A stretch of DNA of 32,152 nt. Origin: Sphingomonadales bacterium Ga0077559. Its GTDB lineage: Bacteria > Pseudomonadota > Alphaproteobacteria > Sphingomonadales > Sphingomonadaceae. The notes under the pieces are model-generated. The model made no database searches. It was not told where the DNA came from and saw only the letters and a program-made list of their open reading frames with translations. A program made the translations under genes and the position numbers. Positions 18,746 through 26,738 of this stretch are shown one piece after another. The first letter of the stretch is position 1, and each line of letters opens with the position of its first letter. The stretch lies in assembly GCA_001464315.1 (NCBI GenBank), contig LNFK01000069.1, forward strand, positions 1-32,152, written 5' to 3'.

Positions 18746-19863
18746 ACCCTGCTGCCTTCCTGCCGACAACTTGCCCCCTGCTCGTGGTCAAGGTCGGCTC
18801 ATCGTTGCTGGTGCAGCCCAACGGCGGTGTACGCCGCGAATGGCTGGAAACTTTGGTCGCCGATATCAGTGCCCGGCATCAGGCAGGTCAGCGGATCATT
18901 ATCGTTACGTCGGGCGCGATTGCGCTCGGTGCGCGGCAGATGGGCTTTGACAAGGGCGGGCGGGCCAGTCTGGCCGATGCGCAGGCCGCGGCGTCCGTTG
19001 GGCAGATTATCCTCTCGGGGATTTGGGCAGAGTTGCTTGGGGGACAAGGTTTGGCTGCGGCACAACTGCTCGTGACCCTTGATGATCTTGAGGACCGGCG
19101 GCGTTATCTGAATATCGCGGCGACGCTCGACCGTTTGCTAGGCGCAGGCGCGGTGCCTGTGATCAACGAAAATGACAGCGTTGCAACGGAAGAAATCCGC
19201 TTCGGTGACAACGACCGTCTGGCTGCGCGGGTTGCGCAGGCAGCAGGGGCTGCGGGCGTTGTATTGCTGTCAGATGTTGATGGGCTTTACGACCGCGCGC
19301 CGCATTTGCCGGGAGCGGAGTTGTTGTCAGCAGTTGAAAAAATCGACGGACGCATCCGCATCATGGTCGCCGAAGGGTCATCGTCGGGCATGGGATCGGG
19401 CGGTATGGCGTCGAAACTTGATGCTGCCGATATTGCGACGCGGGCAGGCATTGGAATTGCTATTACCTCGGGCCTTAACGACCATCCCCTGGCGGCGCTG
19501 GAACAAGGCGGGCCGTCTACCTTCTTCGCGCCCCGCGAAGGCGGGTCGGCCCGCAAGAGCTGGCTCGGCGGGCGGCTCACGGTCAAGGGCCGAATCCGGG
19601 TAGATGACGGCGCTGTTCGCGCGCTAACCGCTGGTAGCAGCCTGCTTCCGGCAGGCGCTCTCAGCGTCGAAGGGGAATTCAAACGCGGCGACGTCATCGA
19701 CATCAGCGCCGATGACGGCATCGCCATCGCGCGCGGACTTTCGGAATATGATGCCATCGATGCCGCGCGAATCTGTGGACACCGGAGCGGTGAGCTGGAA
19801 GCCATTCTCGGAACCGTCCCGCGCTCGGTTCTGGTTCACCGCGATCAGTTGGTGCTGCTTTGA
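18730..19863 (+). CDS. proB: Glutamate 5-kinase with PUA domain
   Basis: A 377-residue enzyme catalysing the first step of proline synthesis, ATP-dependent phosphorylation of glutamate. The amino acid kinase domain (about residues 15-265) shows LLVVKVGSSLL, IVTSGAIALGARQMG, VINENDSVATEEIRFGDND and LLSDVDGLYD. GSGGMASKLDAADIATRAGI follows, and the C-terminal PUA domain covers about 285-370. In other bacteria ProB is inhibited by proline. The start lies inside the end of obgE (16-nt overlap) and the stop overlaps the TTG start of the epimerase gene by 4 nt, so it links obgE to the sphingolipid genes. Confidence 0.95.
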   Translation: MVADLNPAAFLPTTCPLLVVKVGSSLLVQPNGGVRREWLETLVADISARHQAGQRIIIVTSGAIALGARQMGFDKGGRASLADAQAAASVGQIILSGIWAELLGGQGLAAAQLLVTLDDLEDRRRYLNIAATLDRLLGAGAVPVINENDSVATEEIRFGDNDRLAARVAQAAGAAGVVLLSDVDGLYDRAPHLPGAELLSAVEKIDGRIRIMVAEGSSSGMGSGGMASKLDAADIATRAGIGIAITSGLNDHPLAALEQGGPSTFFAPREGGSARKSWLGGRLTVKGRIRVDDGAVRALTAGSSLLPAGALSVEGEFKRGDVIDISADDGIAIARGLSEYDAIDAARICGHRSGELEAILGTVPRSVLVHRDQLVLL

Positions 19864-20771
19864 AGACAGTCGCGCTGACCGGTGCAACAGGGTTTGTCGG
19901 ACGGATAACGCTTGACCGCTTAATAGAGGCAGGATGGAAAGTGCGAGCGCTAACCCGGCGTAACCAACCCAAAAAAGCTGGCGTGACCTGGGTTCATGGC
20001 GCGCTCGACCAGCCCGAAACCCTCGAAGAGCTGTGCGAAGGTGCGAGCGCCGTCCTGCATGTTGCTGGCGTTGTGAACGCGCTCGATGTTGCAGGATTCG
20101 AGGCTGGCAATGTCACCGGCACCGCAAATATGCTCGCTGCGGCGAAAGAAGCGGGCATTCGGCGTTTCGTACATGTCTCTTCACTTGCCGCAAAGCATCC
20201 GGAGCTTTCGCTTTATGGCGCGAGCAAGGCACGTGCGGAGAGGCTGGTCGGTGCTTCCATGCTCGACTGGACGATCATTCGCCCGCCCGGTGTTTACGGC
20301 CCCGGCGACACCGAGATGTTCGACATGTTCCGTCTGGCTGAGAAAGGTTGGGCAATATTGCCGCCGCGTGGGCGGGTATCAGTCATTCATGTCGACGATC
20401 TCGCGCGCTTGCTGGTGGCGTTATTGCCCGCGCATGACGACGCGACTGTTCGGATATTCGAGGCAGATGACGGCACAAGTGATGGCTGGACCCATGAAGC
20501 CTTCGCCCGCGCAATCGGCTGGGCGATCGGACGGCGAGTGAACACGCTTCATGCCCCGCGATTCTTGCTTAAACTCGCAGGACAAGCCGACCGGCTTTTT
20601 CGCGGGAAAAAGGCCAAGCTCACGCCTGACCGTGCCAGTTACCTGTCGCATCCCGATTGGACCACCGACCGCGCCGCCATACCATCACCTGCGCTTTGGA
20701 CACCGCAAATTGAAACGCGGCAGGGTTTGAAGGATACCGTGCGATGGTATCGGGCGCAGGGCTGGATGTAG
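19860..20771 (+). CDS. cerR: NAD-dependent epimerase/dehydratase family protein, candidate ceramide reductase
   Basis: A 303-residue extended short-chain dehydrogenase. The nucleotide-binding motif TGATGFVG is at residues 7-14, HVSSLAAKHP holds the serine, and YGASKA gives the Y119-x3-K123 catalytic pair; IRPPGVYGPGD is typical of the extended family. By context this is the Caulobacter CC_1164/CerR type: it lies directly before a dedicated ACP and serine palmitoyltransferase. In the bacterial pathway this enzyme reduces the 3-keto group of 3-ketoceramide, after N-acylation. The start is TTG at 19860, overlapping the proB stop by 4 nt. Fold is certain; the specific substrate is inferred from neighbours. 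Confidence 0.75.
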   Translation: MKTVALTGATGFVGRITLDRLIEAGWKVRALTRRNQPKKAGVTWVHGALDQPETLEELCEGASAVLHVAGVVNALDVAGFEAGNVTGTANMLAAAKEAGIRRFVHVSSLAAKHPELSLYGASKARAERLVGASMLDWTIIRPPGVYGPGDTEMFDMFRLAEKGWAILPPRGRVSVIHVDDLARLLVALLPAHDDATVRIFEADDGTSDGWTHEAFARAIGWAIGRRVNTLHAPRFLLKLAGQADRLFRGKKAKLTPDRASYLSHPDWTTDRAAIPSPALWTPQIETRQGLKDTVRWYRAQGWM

Positions 20772-20835
20772 CCAGATTTTGCCCTTATGCCGCCTTAATC
20801 GGTTGCCATAGGGCGGGCAATTAGAAGGAAATCAT

Positions 20836-21078
20836 ATGACCGAACGCAGCGACATGTTTGACCGGCTAAAGGGCCTGATTGAGCCGTTCAATAAAAAGGG
20901 TGTCGCCGTTACCGACTCAACGACCTTTGCCGGTGACCTTGAATGGGATAGCCTGACGGTCATGGATTTCGTCGCCGAGGTGGAGGATAGCTTCGATATC
21001 GTGATCACGATGAACATGCAGGCAGAAATCGAAAATGTCGGCCAGCTGGTCGATGCGGTAACGAAGCTGACGGATTGA
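20836..21078 (+). CDS. Dedicated acyl carrier protein for sphingolipid synthesis
   Basis: An 80-residue acyl carrier protein with the 4'-phosphopantetheine site at Ser39 in LEWDSLTVMDFVAEVED. It carries the fatty acyl group handed to serine palmitoyltransferase, the gene 7 nt downstream. The equivalent Caulobacter protein (AcpR) is required for ceramide synthesis and differs from the housekeeping AcpP. A GAAGGA sequence lies about 8 nt before the ATG. The acyl-ACP synthetase that loads it in Caulobacter is not in this window. Confidence 0.9.
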   Translation: MTERSDMFDRLKGLIEPFNKKGVAVTDSTTFAGDLEWDSLTVMDFVAEVEDSFDIVITMNMQAEIENVGQLVDAVTKLTD

Positions 21079-21085
21079 GCCTGCA

Positions 21086-22285
21086 ATGACCGACCTGTTC
21101 TCCAAATTCGATGCACTTATTGCGCAGCGTGAAGGCCTGCTTTCAACCGGCGTAATGGATCCTTTCAGCCTCGTGATGGAAGAGGTGAAATCACCCACCG
21201 TCGCGGTTGTGAACGGCAAGGAAACCATCCTGCTCGGCACCTATAATTATATGGGCATGACATTCGATGACGATGTCATTGCGGCTGGCAAGAAGGCGCT
21301 CGATGAGTTTGGTGCAGGCACCACTGGTAGCCGCGTTTTGAACGGTACGTTTCAGGGTCACAAAGAGTGCGAGGACGCGCTTAAAGAATTCTACGACATG
21401 AAATATGCGATGGTGTTTTCCACGGGCTATCAGGCCAATCTGGGAATCATCAGCACTATTGCAGGCAAGGGCGATTACATCATCCTTGATATCGACAGCC
21501 ATGCCTCGATTTACGATGGCTGCAAAATGGGCGATGCCGAAATCGTCGCGTTCCGCCACAATGATGTCGAAGCGCTCGAAAAGCGGCTGAAACGGCTGCC
21601 TGCCGATGCGGGCAAATTGGTGGTGCTTGAGGGCGTCTATTCGATGCTGGGCGACGTCGCTCCGCTGAAGGAAATGATCCGCGTGTCGAAAGAAGCAGGC
21701 GCGATGATATTGGTCGATGAGGCGCATTCGATGGGCTTTATCGGCGAAAATGGTCGTGGTGTTGCCGAAGAACAGGGCGTGCTCGATGATGTCGATTTTG
21801 TGATTGGCACGTTCAGCAAGTCGGTCGGTACCGTCGGCGGCTTCTGCGTATCGAACCATCCGAAGTTCGAAATCATGCGGCTGGTCTGCCGTCCTTATGT
21901 GTTTACCGCGAGCCTGCCGCCAGCAGTTGTCGCCTGTTCGGCAACCAGCATCCGCAAATTGATGCACGGCGGCAACAAGCGCGCGCATCTGTGGGAAAAT
22001 TCAAAAACGTTGCACAAGGGCCTGCGCGATCTCGGTTTCCAGCTTGGTACGCCAGAGGCGCAGAGCGCGATCATTGCGGTAATCATGCCCGACCTCGGAC
22101 AGGGTGCCATGATGTGGCAGGCTCTGCTGGAGAATGGCCTTTACGTAAACCTGGCCCGTCCGCCCGCAACTCCGGCGGGCATGACATTGCTACGTTGTTC
22201 GCTGTGCGCCGAGCATACAGCTGAACAGGTGGCAGATATTCTCGACCGTTTCGAACGCGCGGGCAAGGCCGTGGGAATTATTTGA
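21086..22285 (+). CDS. spt: Serine palmitoyltransferase (committed step of sphingolipid synthesis)
   Basis: A 399-residue PLP-dependent alpha-oxoamine synthase that condenses L-serine with a long-chain acyl thioester to 3-ketosphinganine. The PLP lysine is K245 in GTFSKSVGTVGG; His139 (DSHAS), Asp211 and His214 (DEAH) complete the site. These positions are each exactly 20 lower than the published residues of the Sphingomonas paucimobilis enzyme (K265, H159, D231, H234), which is about 420 residues long. The glycine-rich GAGTTGSRVLNGT is also typical. It is soluble with no membrane segment. Coupling to the ACP gene, rather than a KBL/CoA-ligase neighbour, supports SPT over 2-amino-3-ketobutyrate ligase or 5-aminolevulinate synthase. 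Confidence 0.93.
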   Translation: MTDLFSKFDALIAQREGLLSTGVMDPFSLVMEEVKSPTVAVVNGKETILLGTYNYMGMTFDDDVIAAGKKALDEFGAGTTGSRVLNGTFQGHKECEDALKEFYDMKYAMVFSTGYQANLGIISTIAGKGDYIILDIDSHASIYDGCKMGDAEIVAFRHNDVEALEKRLKRLPADAGKLVVLEGVYSMLGDVAPLKEMIRVSKEAGAMILVDEAHSMGFIGENGRGVAEEQGVLDDVDFVIGTFSKSVGTVGGFCVSNHPKFEIMRLVCRPYVFTASLPPAVVACSATSIRKLMHGGNKRAHLWENSKTLHKGLRDLGFQLGTPEAQSAIIAVIMPDLGQGAMMWQALLENGLYVNLARPPATPAGMTLLRCSLCAEHTAEQVADILDRFERAGKAVGII

Positions 22286-22301
22286 AAACCGCCGGGGCGA
22301 C

Positions 22302-22955
22302 ATGACCAGACTTGATCGCCGCGAACGCATCATGGCGACAGGTTTCGCCGCAATGGCGGGCATGGTCGATGCAATCGGGTTTATGGCAAGCGGCGGTTTT
22401 TTCTTATCATTCATGAGCGGTAACTCGACTCGGCTGAGCATCGGGCTGGCCGAAGGCGCTCCTTATGTCTTCATGGTCGCTGCACTGATTATCAGTTTTG
22501 TCTGCGGAGTAATTTGGGGCTCGCTGACCGGAAACGCCAAAAATACGGCGGCGAACAAGCGGCAGGCGGTGATATTGGCCGGAATTTCGGTATTGCTAGT
22601 CGTCGCGCCAATATTGGCAGATTTTGGATGGCTGCTTCCCGCCATTTGCGTCGCAGCTTTTTGCATGGGCGCAGAAAATACATTGTATGAACGCGAAGGT
22701 TCGATCTCGTTCGGGCTTACATACATGACTGGCGCGCTCGTAAAAATCGGCCAAGGTATCGCAACTTTGCTGCGCGGCGGATCAAAGACGGCGTGGTTGC
22801 CTTATTTATTCTTATGGGCGGGGCTGGTCAGCGGAGCGGTCATTGGCGCATTGCTGTTCACCAAATATAGCATTTACAGCCTGTGGATGCCGGGCGCACT
22901 TGCCGCGATTTTTGCTATGGTGTCGGCCCGAGCCAAGCCGTTGCCTAGAACCTAG
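22302..22955 (+). CDS. DUF1275 (YoaK) family membrane protein
   Basis: A 217-residue membrane protein with about six hydrophobic segments. The family pattern is clear: AGMVDAIGFMASGGFFLSFMSGNSTRL near the N-terminus (the F-x-S-F-M-S-G-N-S/T motif), CMGAENTLYEREGSISFGLTYMTGALVKIGQ in the middle, and a C-terminal segment near GAVIGALLF. Function is unknown; members are thought to be transporters. It begins 16 nt after spt, so it is probably co-transcribed with the ceramide genes. Its stop TAG shares the palindrome CTAG with the stop of the convergent gene. Confidence 0.85.
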   Translation: MTRLDRRERIMATGFAAMAGMVDAIGFMASGGFFLSFMSGNSTRLSIGLAEGAPYVFMVAALIISFVCGVIWGSLTGNAKNTAANKRQAVILAGISVLLVVAPILADFGWLLPAICVAAFCMGAENTLYEREGSISFGLTYMTGALVKIGQGIATLLRGGSKTAWLPYLFLWAGLVSGAVIGALLFTKYSIYSLWMPGALAAIFAMVSARAKPLPRT

Positions 22956-23875
22956 CGCACGGCGCCTTTCACCAGCAATCTCGGCACCAGAAACAGCGCC
23001 GCCACTAAAGGCCATCGCCTTTGCCATGGTTTTATCTCAATTTGCGTTCCGGCATGGCGGTTGATCTTCCATGCCAGATAATCGATGCCGCCTGCATACG
23101 TAAACGCCGCTTTGGCTAGCCGGGCGACAGTCAGCATTTTGCCGCGGCGGCGAAGTGCGGGCCAGCGTTTGCGCTCCTGCATAATCCGCCCGTACGGGTC
23201 AGGCAGTATGTGGACTTTGTCGCCGCGCAGTTCGTTGGCAATTGGCGTATGGCGCAGCGCGGCCAGGCCGAAGCGGTCGTAGCGTACCGGATCAAATTCA
23301 ACCACTGACGCAGGCCGGTCATTGCGCTCTGCGCGCAGTTCGGCACCATAGGTCATCTGGAACCCTGATTGCCACAAATCGAGTACGCCAACTTCGCGCT
23401 CGGTAGTTGCCAACGCTGCATTGAGCAATGCTGGTGCGGCGCCCGAAATCGCCTTTGCAGCCATCTTCCGAGCCGCATCATCTGCCGCCCACACCAATCG
23501 CGACGGCTGGGCAAAGCGCGCCCAAACCGACACCGCCGATGCCGCCGGCCGGTTGAGGTCGTGAAAATCCTCTTCGCTCAGTATCGCGACTTTGGCCATC
23601 AGGCGTTCAAACTGAAACGGAAAGACGTTCGGCGGCAAACGCCGGTTCCATTTTGCAAGCCACTTGCGATCATAGGCGGAATCATAGCCCGACACGATCA
23701 GATAGAAATCGAGCATCTGCCCTTCGAGCTGCTCCGAGCGCAGGCATGATCCGTAAAATAGCACCGCGCGGGCGGCATTGGGATATTGCGCTGCGATATA
23801 TTCAGCGAAGGCATGCACTTGTGGCAATGCCGGCACAGCGATTTCATCGGCTACCAGTTGGGTGAGCGAGAGCAT
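22952..23875 (-). CDS. Nucleotidyltransferase-like protein, possibly related to Tam41 cytidylyltransferases
   Basis: A 307-residue soluble protein without a signal peptide. Residues 38-61 read VLFYGSCLR, then MLDFYLIV: a GS motif (42-43) followed by a D-x-Y pair (D56, Y58) where classical nucleotidyltransferases have D-x-D. The downstream LAKWNRRLPPNVFPFQF recalls the region after the catalytic motif in mitochondrial Tam41, which makes CDP-diacylglycerol. The C-terminal 60 residues are basic and amphipathic (KAAFTYAGGIDYLAWKINRHAG and a final hydrophobic stretch), suggesting membrane contact. It follows the lipid kinase gene by 45 nt. One guess is that it activates or modifies phosphorylated ceramide; the Caulobacter ceramide-phosphoglycerate pathway needs two further genes besides its kinase, and I cannot say whether this is one of them. 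Confidence 0.55.
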   Translation of the reverse strand: MLSLTQLVADEIAVPALPQVHAFAEYIAAQYPNAARAVLFYGSCLRSEQLEGQMLDFYLIVSGYDSAYDRKWLAKWNRRLPPNVFPFQFERLMAKVAILSEEDFHDLNRPAASAVSVWARFAQPSRLVWAADDAARKMAAKAISGAAPALLNAALATTEREVGVLDLWQSGFQMTYGAELRAERNDRPASVVEFDPVRYDRFGLAALRHTPIANELRGDKVHILPDPYGRIMQERKRWPALRRRGKMLTVARLAKAAFTYAGGIDYLAWKINRHAGTQIEIKPWQRRWPLVAALFLVPRLLVKGAVR

Positions 23876-23920
23876 GTCCGCGCCTTAGCGGTTTTCATTA
23901 CAGCTTGTTAAGCAGGAATG

Positions 23921-24889
23921 TCAGGCGGCAAGACGGAGGAACGGAACCGGCGGTGTGGAGCGCAATACGATGGGCTGGCCCGACTTTGCCTCAAACACCT
24001 CACCGTCGAGAACCACGCTGCTCTGTTCGCTGTCGATCCGAATGCTATCGCCTTCTTGCAGATGGAGCCCGTTGACCTTGTGCCGCCCTATCCGTCCCAA
24101 TATCGATGTAAATATCGTGTGAATCATCGCGCCAGGGCGCTGATCAATTGCCAAGAATTTCATATTGCCGCGCCCAACCTCTCCGGCCTTGCTACCGAGT
24201 AGCAATTTTTCAAGCGTCGTCACGATAAGCACCGAGAATATTCCCTGCAACTCACCTTTGCGGACGAACGAAACGCTGACGGGTTTGGCACGCCTCGGAA
24301 GGAAATCCGCCTTCAAGCCAAAAATCGCTGAGAACATCACGGCTACCGCAGCCAAGAAATGACTTAGCCCGTTGGGCAGACCCAGCGGATAGATTTTGTG
24401 GCGGCAATAGAGGATGGTTTCGGCCAATCCTGCTCCGCCCAGAAACATGCCGAGGACGGGCCGCGCACCCTCGCTACCATCGGTGAGCGCGATCATTTCG
24501 CGCGCTACGATATGCGCCGACATGTCACCCTTTGCGACCTCGATGATGCGTTCCAGCGCAACGAGCGGATCTCCCTCGGCACCCAAATCGAGCGCGATCA
24601 AGTTGGTTTTGCCGTTCGGCAACACCGCCACTGGCGGCGGGTTACCGTTGAAATGGCCGCCATGGTAAAGCTCGGTCAACGCCGACTGAACGGTTCCATC
24701 ACCGCCATTGATAACCAGTACTTTGGGCTTGACCCTAGCAATCATTTCCAAGGCCTTTGGGACCTGCGTAATATCCTCAACCTCATAATGGAATATGTCG
24801 GGATGGCGGGCGCAATAGCACCGAACCGCCGGCAATAGCGATTTGTTGCCGGTCGAATTGGGGTTCGAAAGAAGTGCTACCAGGGCCAA
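23921..24889 (-). CDS. cpgB: LCB5/diacylglycerol kinase family lipid kinase, candidate ceramide kinase
   Basis: A 322-residue lipid kinase. The catalytic-domain motif VINGGDGTVQSALTEL (GGDGT at 62-66) and VLPNGKTNLIALDLG (in place of P-x-G-T-x-N-D) are visible, with LGMFLGGAGLAETI later and SSVVLDGEVFEA near the end (the G-E-x-x-DGE type motif). The family includes diacylglycerol and sphingosine kinases. In Caulobacter the homologue CpgB phosphorylates ceramide on the way to ceramide phosphoglycerate. Neighbouring ceramide genes make the same role likely here. The first in-frame start is TTG at 24889, 10 nt after the DUF2141 stop, with a weak ribosome site (ACGGA). Confidence 0.75.
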   Translation of the reverse strand: MALVALLSNPNSTGNKSLLPAVRCYCARHPDIFHYEVEDITQVPKALEMIARVKPKVLVINGGDGTVQSALTELYHGGHFNGNPPPVAVLPNGKTNLIALDLGAEGDPLVALERIIEVAKGDMSAHIVAREMIALTDGSEGARPVLGMFLGGAGLAETILYCRHKIYPLGLPNGLSHFLAAVAVMFSAIFGLKADFLPRRAKPVSVSFVRKGELQGIFSVLIVTTLEKLLLGSKAGEVGRGNMKFLAIDQRPGAMIHTIFTSILGRIGRHKVNGLHLQEGDSIRIDSEQSSVVLDGEVFEAKSGQPIVLRSTPPVPFLRLAA

Positions 24890-24899
24890 TAGGGTTCCG

Positions 24900-25376
24900 T
24901 CACATATATCTAAGGTTGATGGAAATGCGCGTCACACCGGGACCAGCCTGGAAAGCAACCTTGCTGACTGCCGGCTTGCCCAGGTTCAAAATGTTGATGC
25001 TCGGATTGTTTGAAAATCCGCCGCCATCCTGGCTGATATCGGTTTTGCCATTGGCATTGCGATCATGACGCACCGCGATGCCATATTTCCCTTCGGACGG
25101 TACCGGCACACAAAAGCTCATATTGCCCGCGTTGGCGCGGGTTTCGACACGATGTAGCCAGCGGCCCTTGGCCAGCCAGGCGCTACCGGTGGCAGGATAA
25201 GACTGCACGCGGATGCGTCCTGCCGATTCCTTCACACCGCGCACACTAACAAGCACCGCAGGGCCCTTGCCCGCAGCGCAGCGCGAAAGATCATTGCTGA
25301 CTTCCTGACCGGAAGCAATTGCAGCGCCCGAAAACAGCACCGCTGCAGCGGCCAAAGAGGCTAAAAACTTACTCAT
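24900..25376 (-). CDS. Secreted DUF2141 domain protein
   Basis: A 158-residue protein with a signal peptide (MSKFLASLAAAAVLFSGAAIASG, cut near residue 22). The DUF2141 pattern follows: AVLVSVRGVKESAGRIRVQSY, then VPSEGKYGIAVRHDRNANGKTD and GGGFSNNPSINILNLGKPAVSKVAFQAGPGVTRISINLRY, with the D-x-N-x-N-G-K-x-D loop resembling a calcium site. A conserved pair of cysteines (33 and 88 or so) could form a disulfide. Function is unknown. It is the first gene of the minus-strand kinase block, has a good ribosome site (AGGAGT) and diverges from lptF. Its position suggests a periplasmic part in sphingolipid handling, which is inference only. Confidence 0.82.
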   Translation of the reverse strand: MSKFLASLAAAAVLFSGAAIASGQEVSNDLSRCAAGKGPAVLVSVRGVKESAGRIRVQSYPATGSAWLAKGRWLHRVETRANAGNMSFCVPVPSEGKYGIAVRHDRNANGKTDISQDGGGFSNNPSINILNLGKPAVSKVAFQAGPGVTRISINLRYM

Positions 25377-25502
25377 TCTATTACTCCTGGAACATTATCC
25401 GCGGGCGCACCCTCCTGAGCACGCCATCGATATTGCCCCTGAACCTGTTACCGTCTATCGGATGAGTTTGCGGCCAAATTAGGGTGACAGGGCGACCATA
25501 AG

Positions 25503-26738
25503 TTGAAATTTCTGACCGCCACCGACCGCTACATCTTCCGACTTGTGATGCTGCCCCTGCTATCGACGCTGGCGATTGCCGCATCCTTGCTACTGCTGGA
25601 AAAGATGTTGAGCCTGTTCGATTTCGTCGCAGCCGAGGGTGGGCCGGTCAATATCGTTTGGCGCATGCTTGCTAATCTGCTGCCCGAATATCTCTCGCTC
25701 GGGATACCCATCGGGTTACTGCTTGGAATATTGTTGGCTTTCCGGCGCCTTGCAACTTCGTCAGAACTGGACATTTTCCGGGCGGTGGGGATGAGCTATT
25801 TTCGCCTGCTGCGCGTACCGTTCATGTTTGCGATTGCGCTGGCGGCAATCAACTTCACCATTGTCGGATTCCTTCAGCCGACTGCGCGCTACTATTATGA
25901 GGAACTTCGTTTCGAGCTGCGCTCGGGCGCGTTCGGGGCAAAGGTCCGCGTTGGCGAATTTAACAATGTAGGCGAAAATTTGACCGTGCGGATCGAGGAA
26001 AGCCGCAATAATGGCAATCAACTGACAGGCATGTTCGTATATGCCGAAAGCAAAAGCGGTCAATCGCTTGCGGTGACTGCAGAAGAGGGGCAATTCCTGC
26101 GCACCGACGATCCTGACACTATCCTGCTGCGGCTGGAAAAGGGCACTTTGGTGCACGATGCGCCCAATTTTAAAACACCACGGGTGCTCAGCTTTACCAG
26201 CCATGATGTGCCGATTCCCCTGCCGCGCATAGAAAATTTCCGGGCACGCGGCGGCAAGGACCGCGAATATGTCCTTACCGAATTGGTCCGCATCGGCGGG
26301 GATAGTGCAAAGCCGACAATCGAACGCAATAAGGCCTGGGCCAATTTCCATTTCCGCATGGTCGAAGTGGCGATGATGCTGCTGTTGCCGTTCCTGGCAG
26401 TTGCGCTCGCCGTTCCGCCCAAGCGATCAACATCTGCGCTTGGGGTGTTTCTCGCTATTGTGATGGTGGTGACTTATCATAAGATCAACGAATATGCCGA
26501 GGGTGTCGGAGGAATGGGAATCGTTGATCCATTCATCGCTTTGTGGGTGCCGTTCCTGTTCTTTGCAGCGCTGATCCTATGGATGTACCATATTATCGCG
26601 CATGTACCTGGCGGTCAGCCGATTGGCGCGCTCGAAGTGTTTGCCGACAAGATCGGCAAATCGATCCGCAAAACATTCAGCTTTGGACGCAAATCGCGAT
26701 TGGCAACGATCGGTATGCCCGAAAAGGAAGAACAATAG
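25503..26738 (+). CDS. lptF: LptF/LptG-family permease (LptF)
   Basis: A 411-residue permease of the LPS export ABC complex. The N-terminal DRYIFRLVMLPLLSTLAIAA leads into three membrane segments with PEYLSLGIPIGLLLGILLAFRRLATSSELDIFRAVGMS (coupling helix for the ATPase). A periplasmic jellyroll domain follows (about residues 140-270), then three more segments (RMVEVAMMLLLPFLAVALAV onward). LptB2FG takes lipid from the inner membrane and pushes it to LptC-LptA-LptD. The start is TTG at 25503; no ATG in frame precedes the first membrane segment. It directly abuts lptG. In a sphingomonad lacking LPS the lipid carried might be a glycosphingolipid. Confidence 0.9.
   Translation: MKFLTATDRYIFRLVMLPLLSTLAIAASLLLLEKMLSLFDFVAAEGGPVNIVWRMLANLLPEYLSLGIPIGLLLGILLAFRRLATSSELDIFRAVGMSYFRLLRVPFMFAIALAAINFTIVGFLQPTARYYYEELRFELRSGAFGAKVRVGEFNNVGENLTVRIEESRNNGNQLTGMFVYAESKSGQSLAVTAEEGQFLRTDDPDTILLRLEKGTLVHDAPNFKTPRVLSFTSHDVPIPLPRIENFRARGGKDREYVLTELVRIGGDSAKPTIERNKAWANFHFRMVEVAMMLLLPFLAVALAVPPKRSTSALGVFLAIVMVVTYHKINEYAEGVGGMGIVDPFIALWVPFLFFAALILWMYHIIAHVPGGQPIGALEVFADKIGKSIRKTFSFGRKSRLATIGMPEKEEQ

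Noticed and set aside
21191-21988. 265-codon frame opposite spt
   Set aside because: Antisense to a clearly recognised enzyme; Cys/His/Arg-rich translation with no family pattern.
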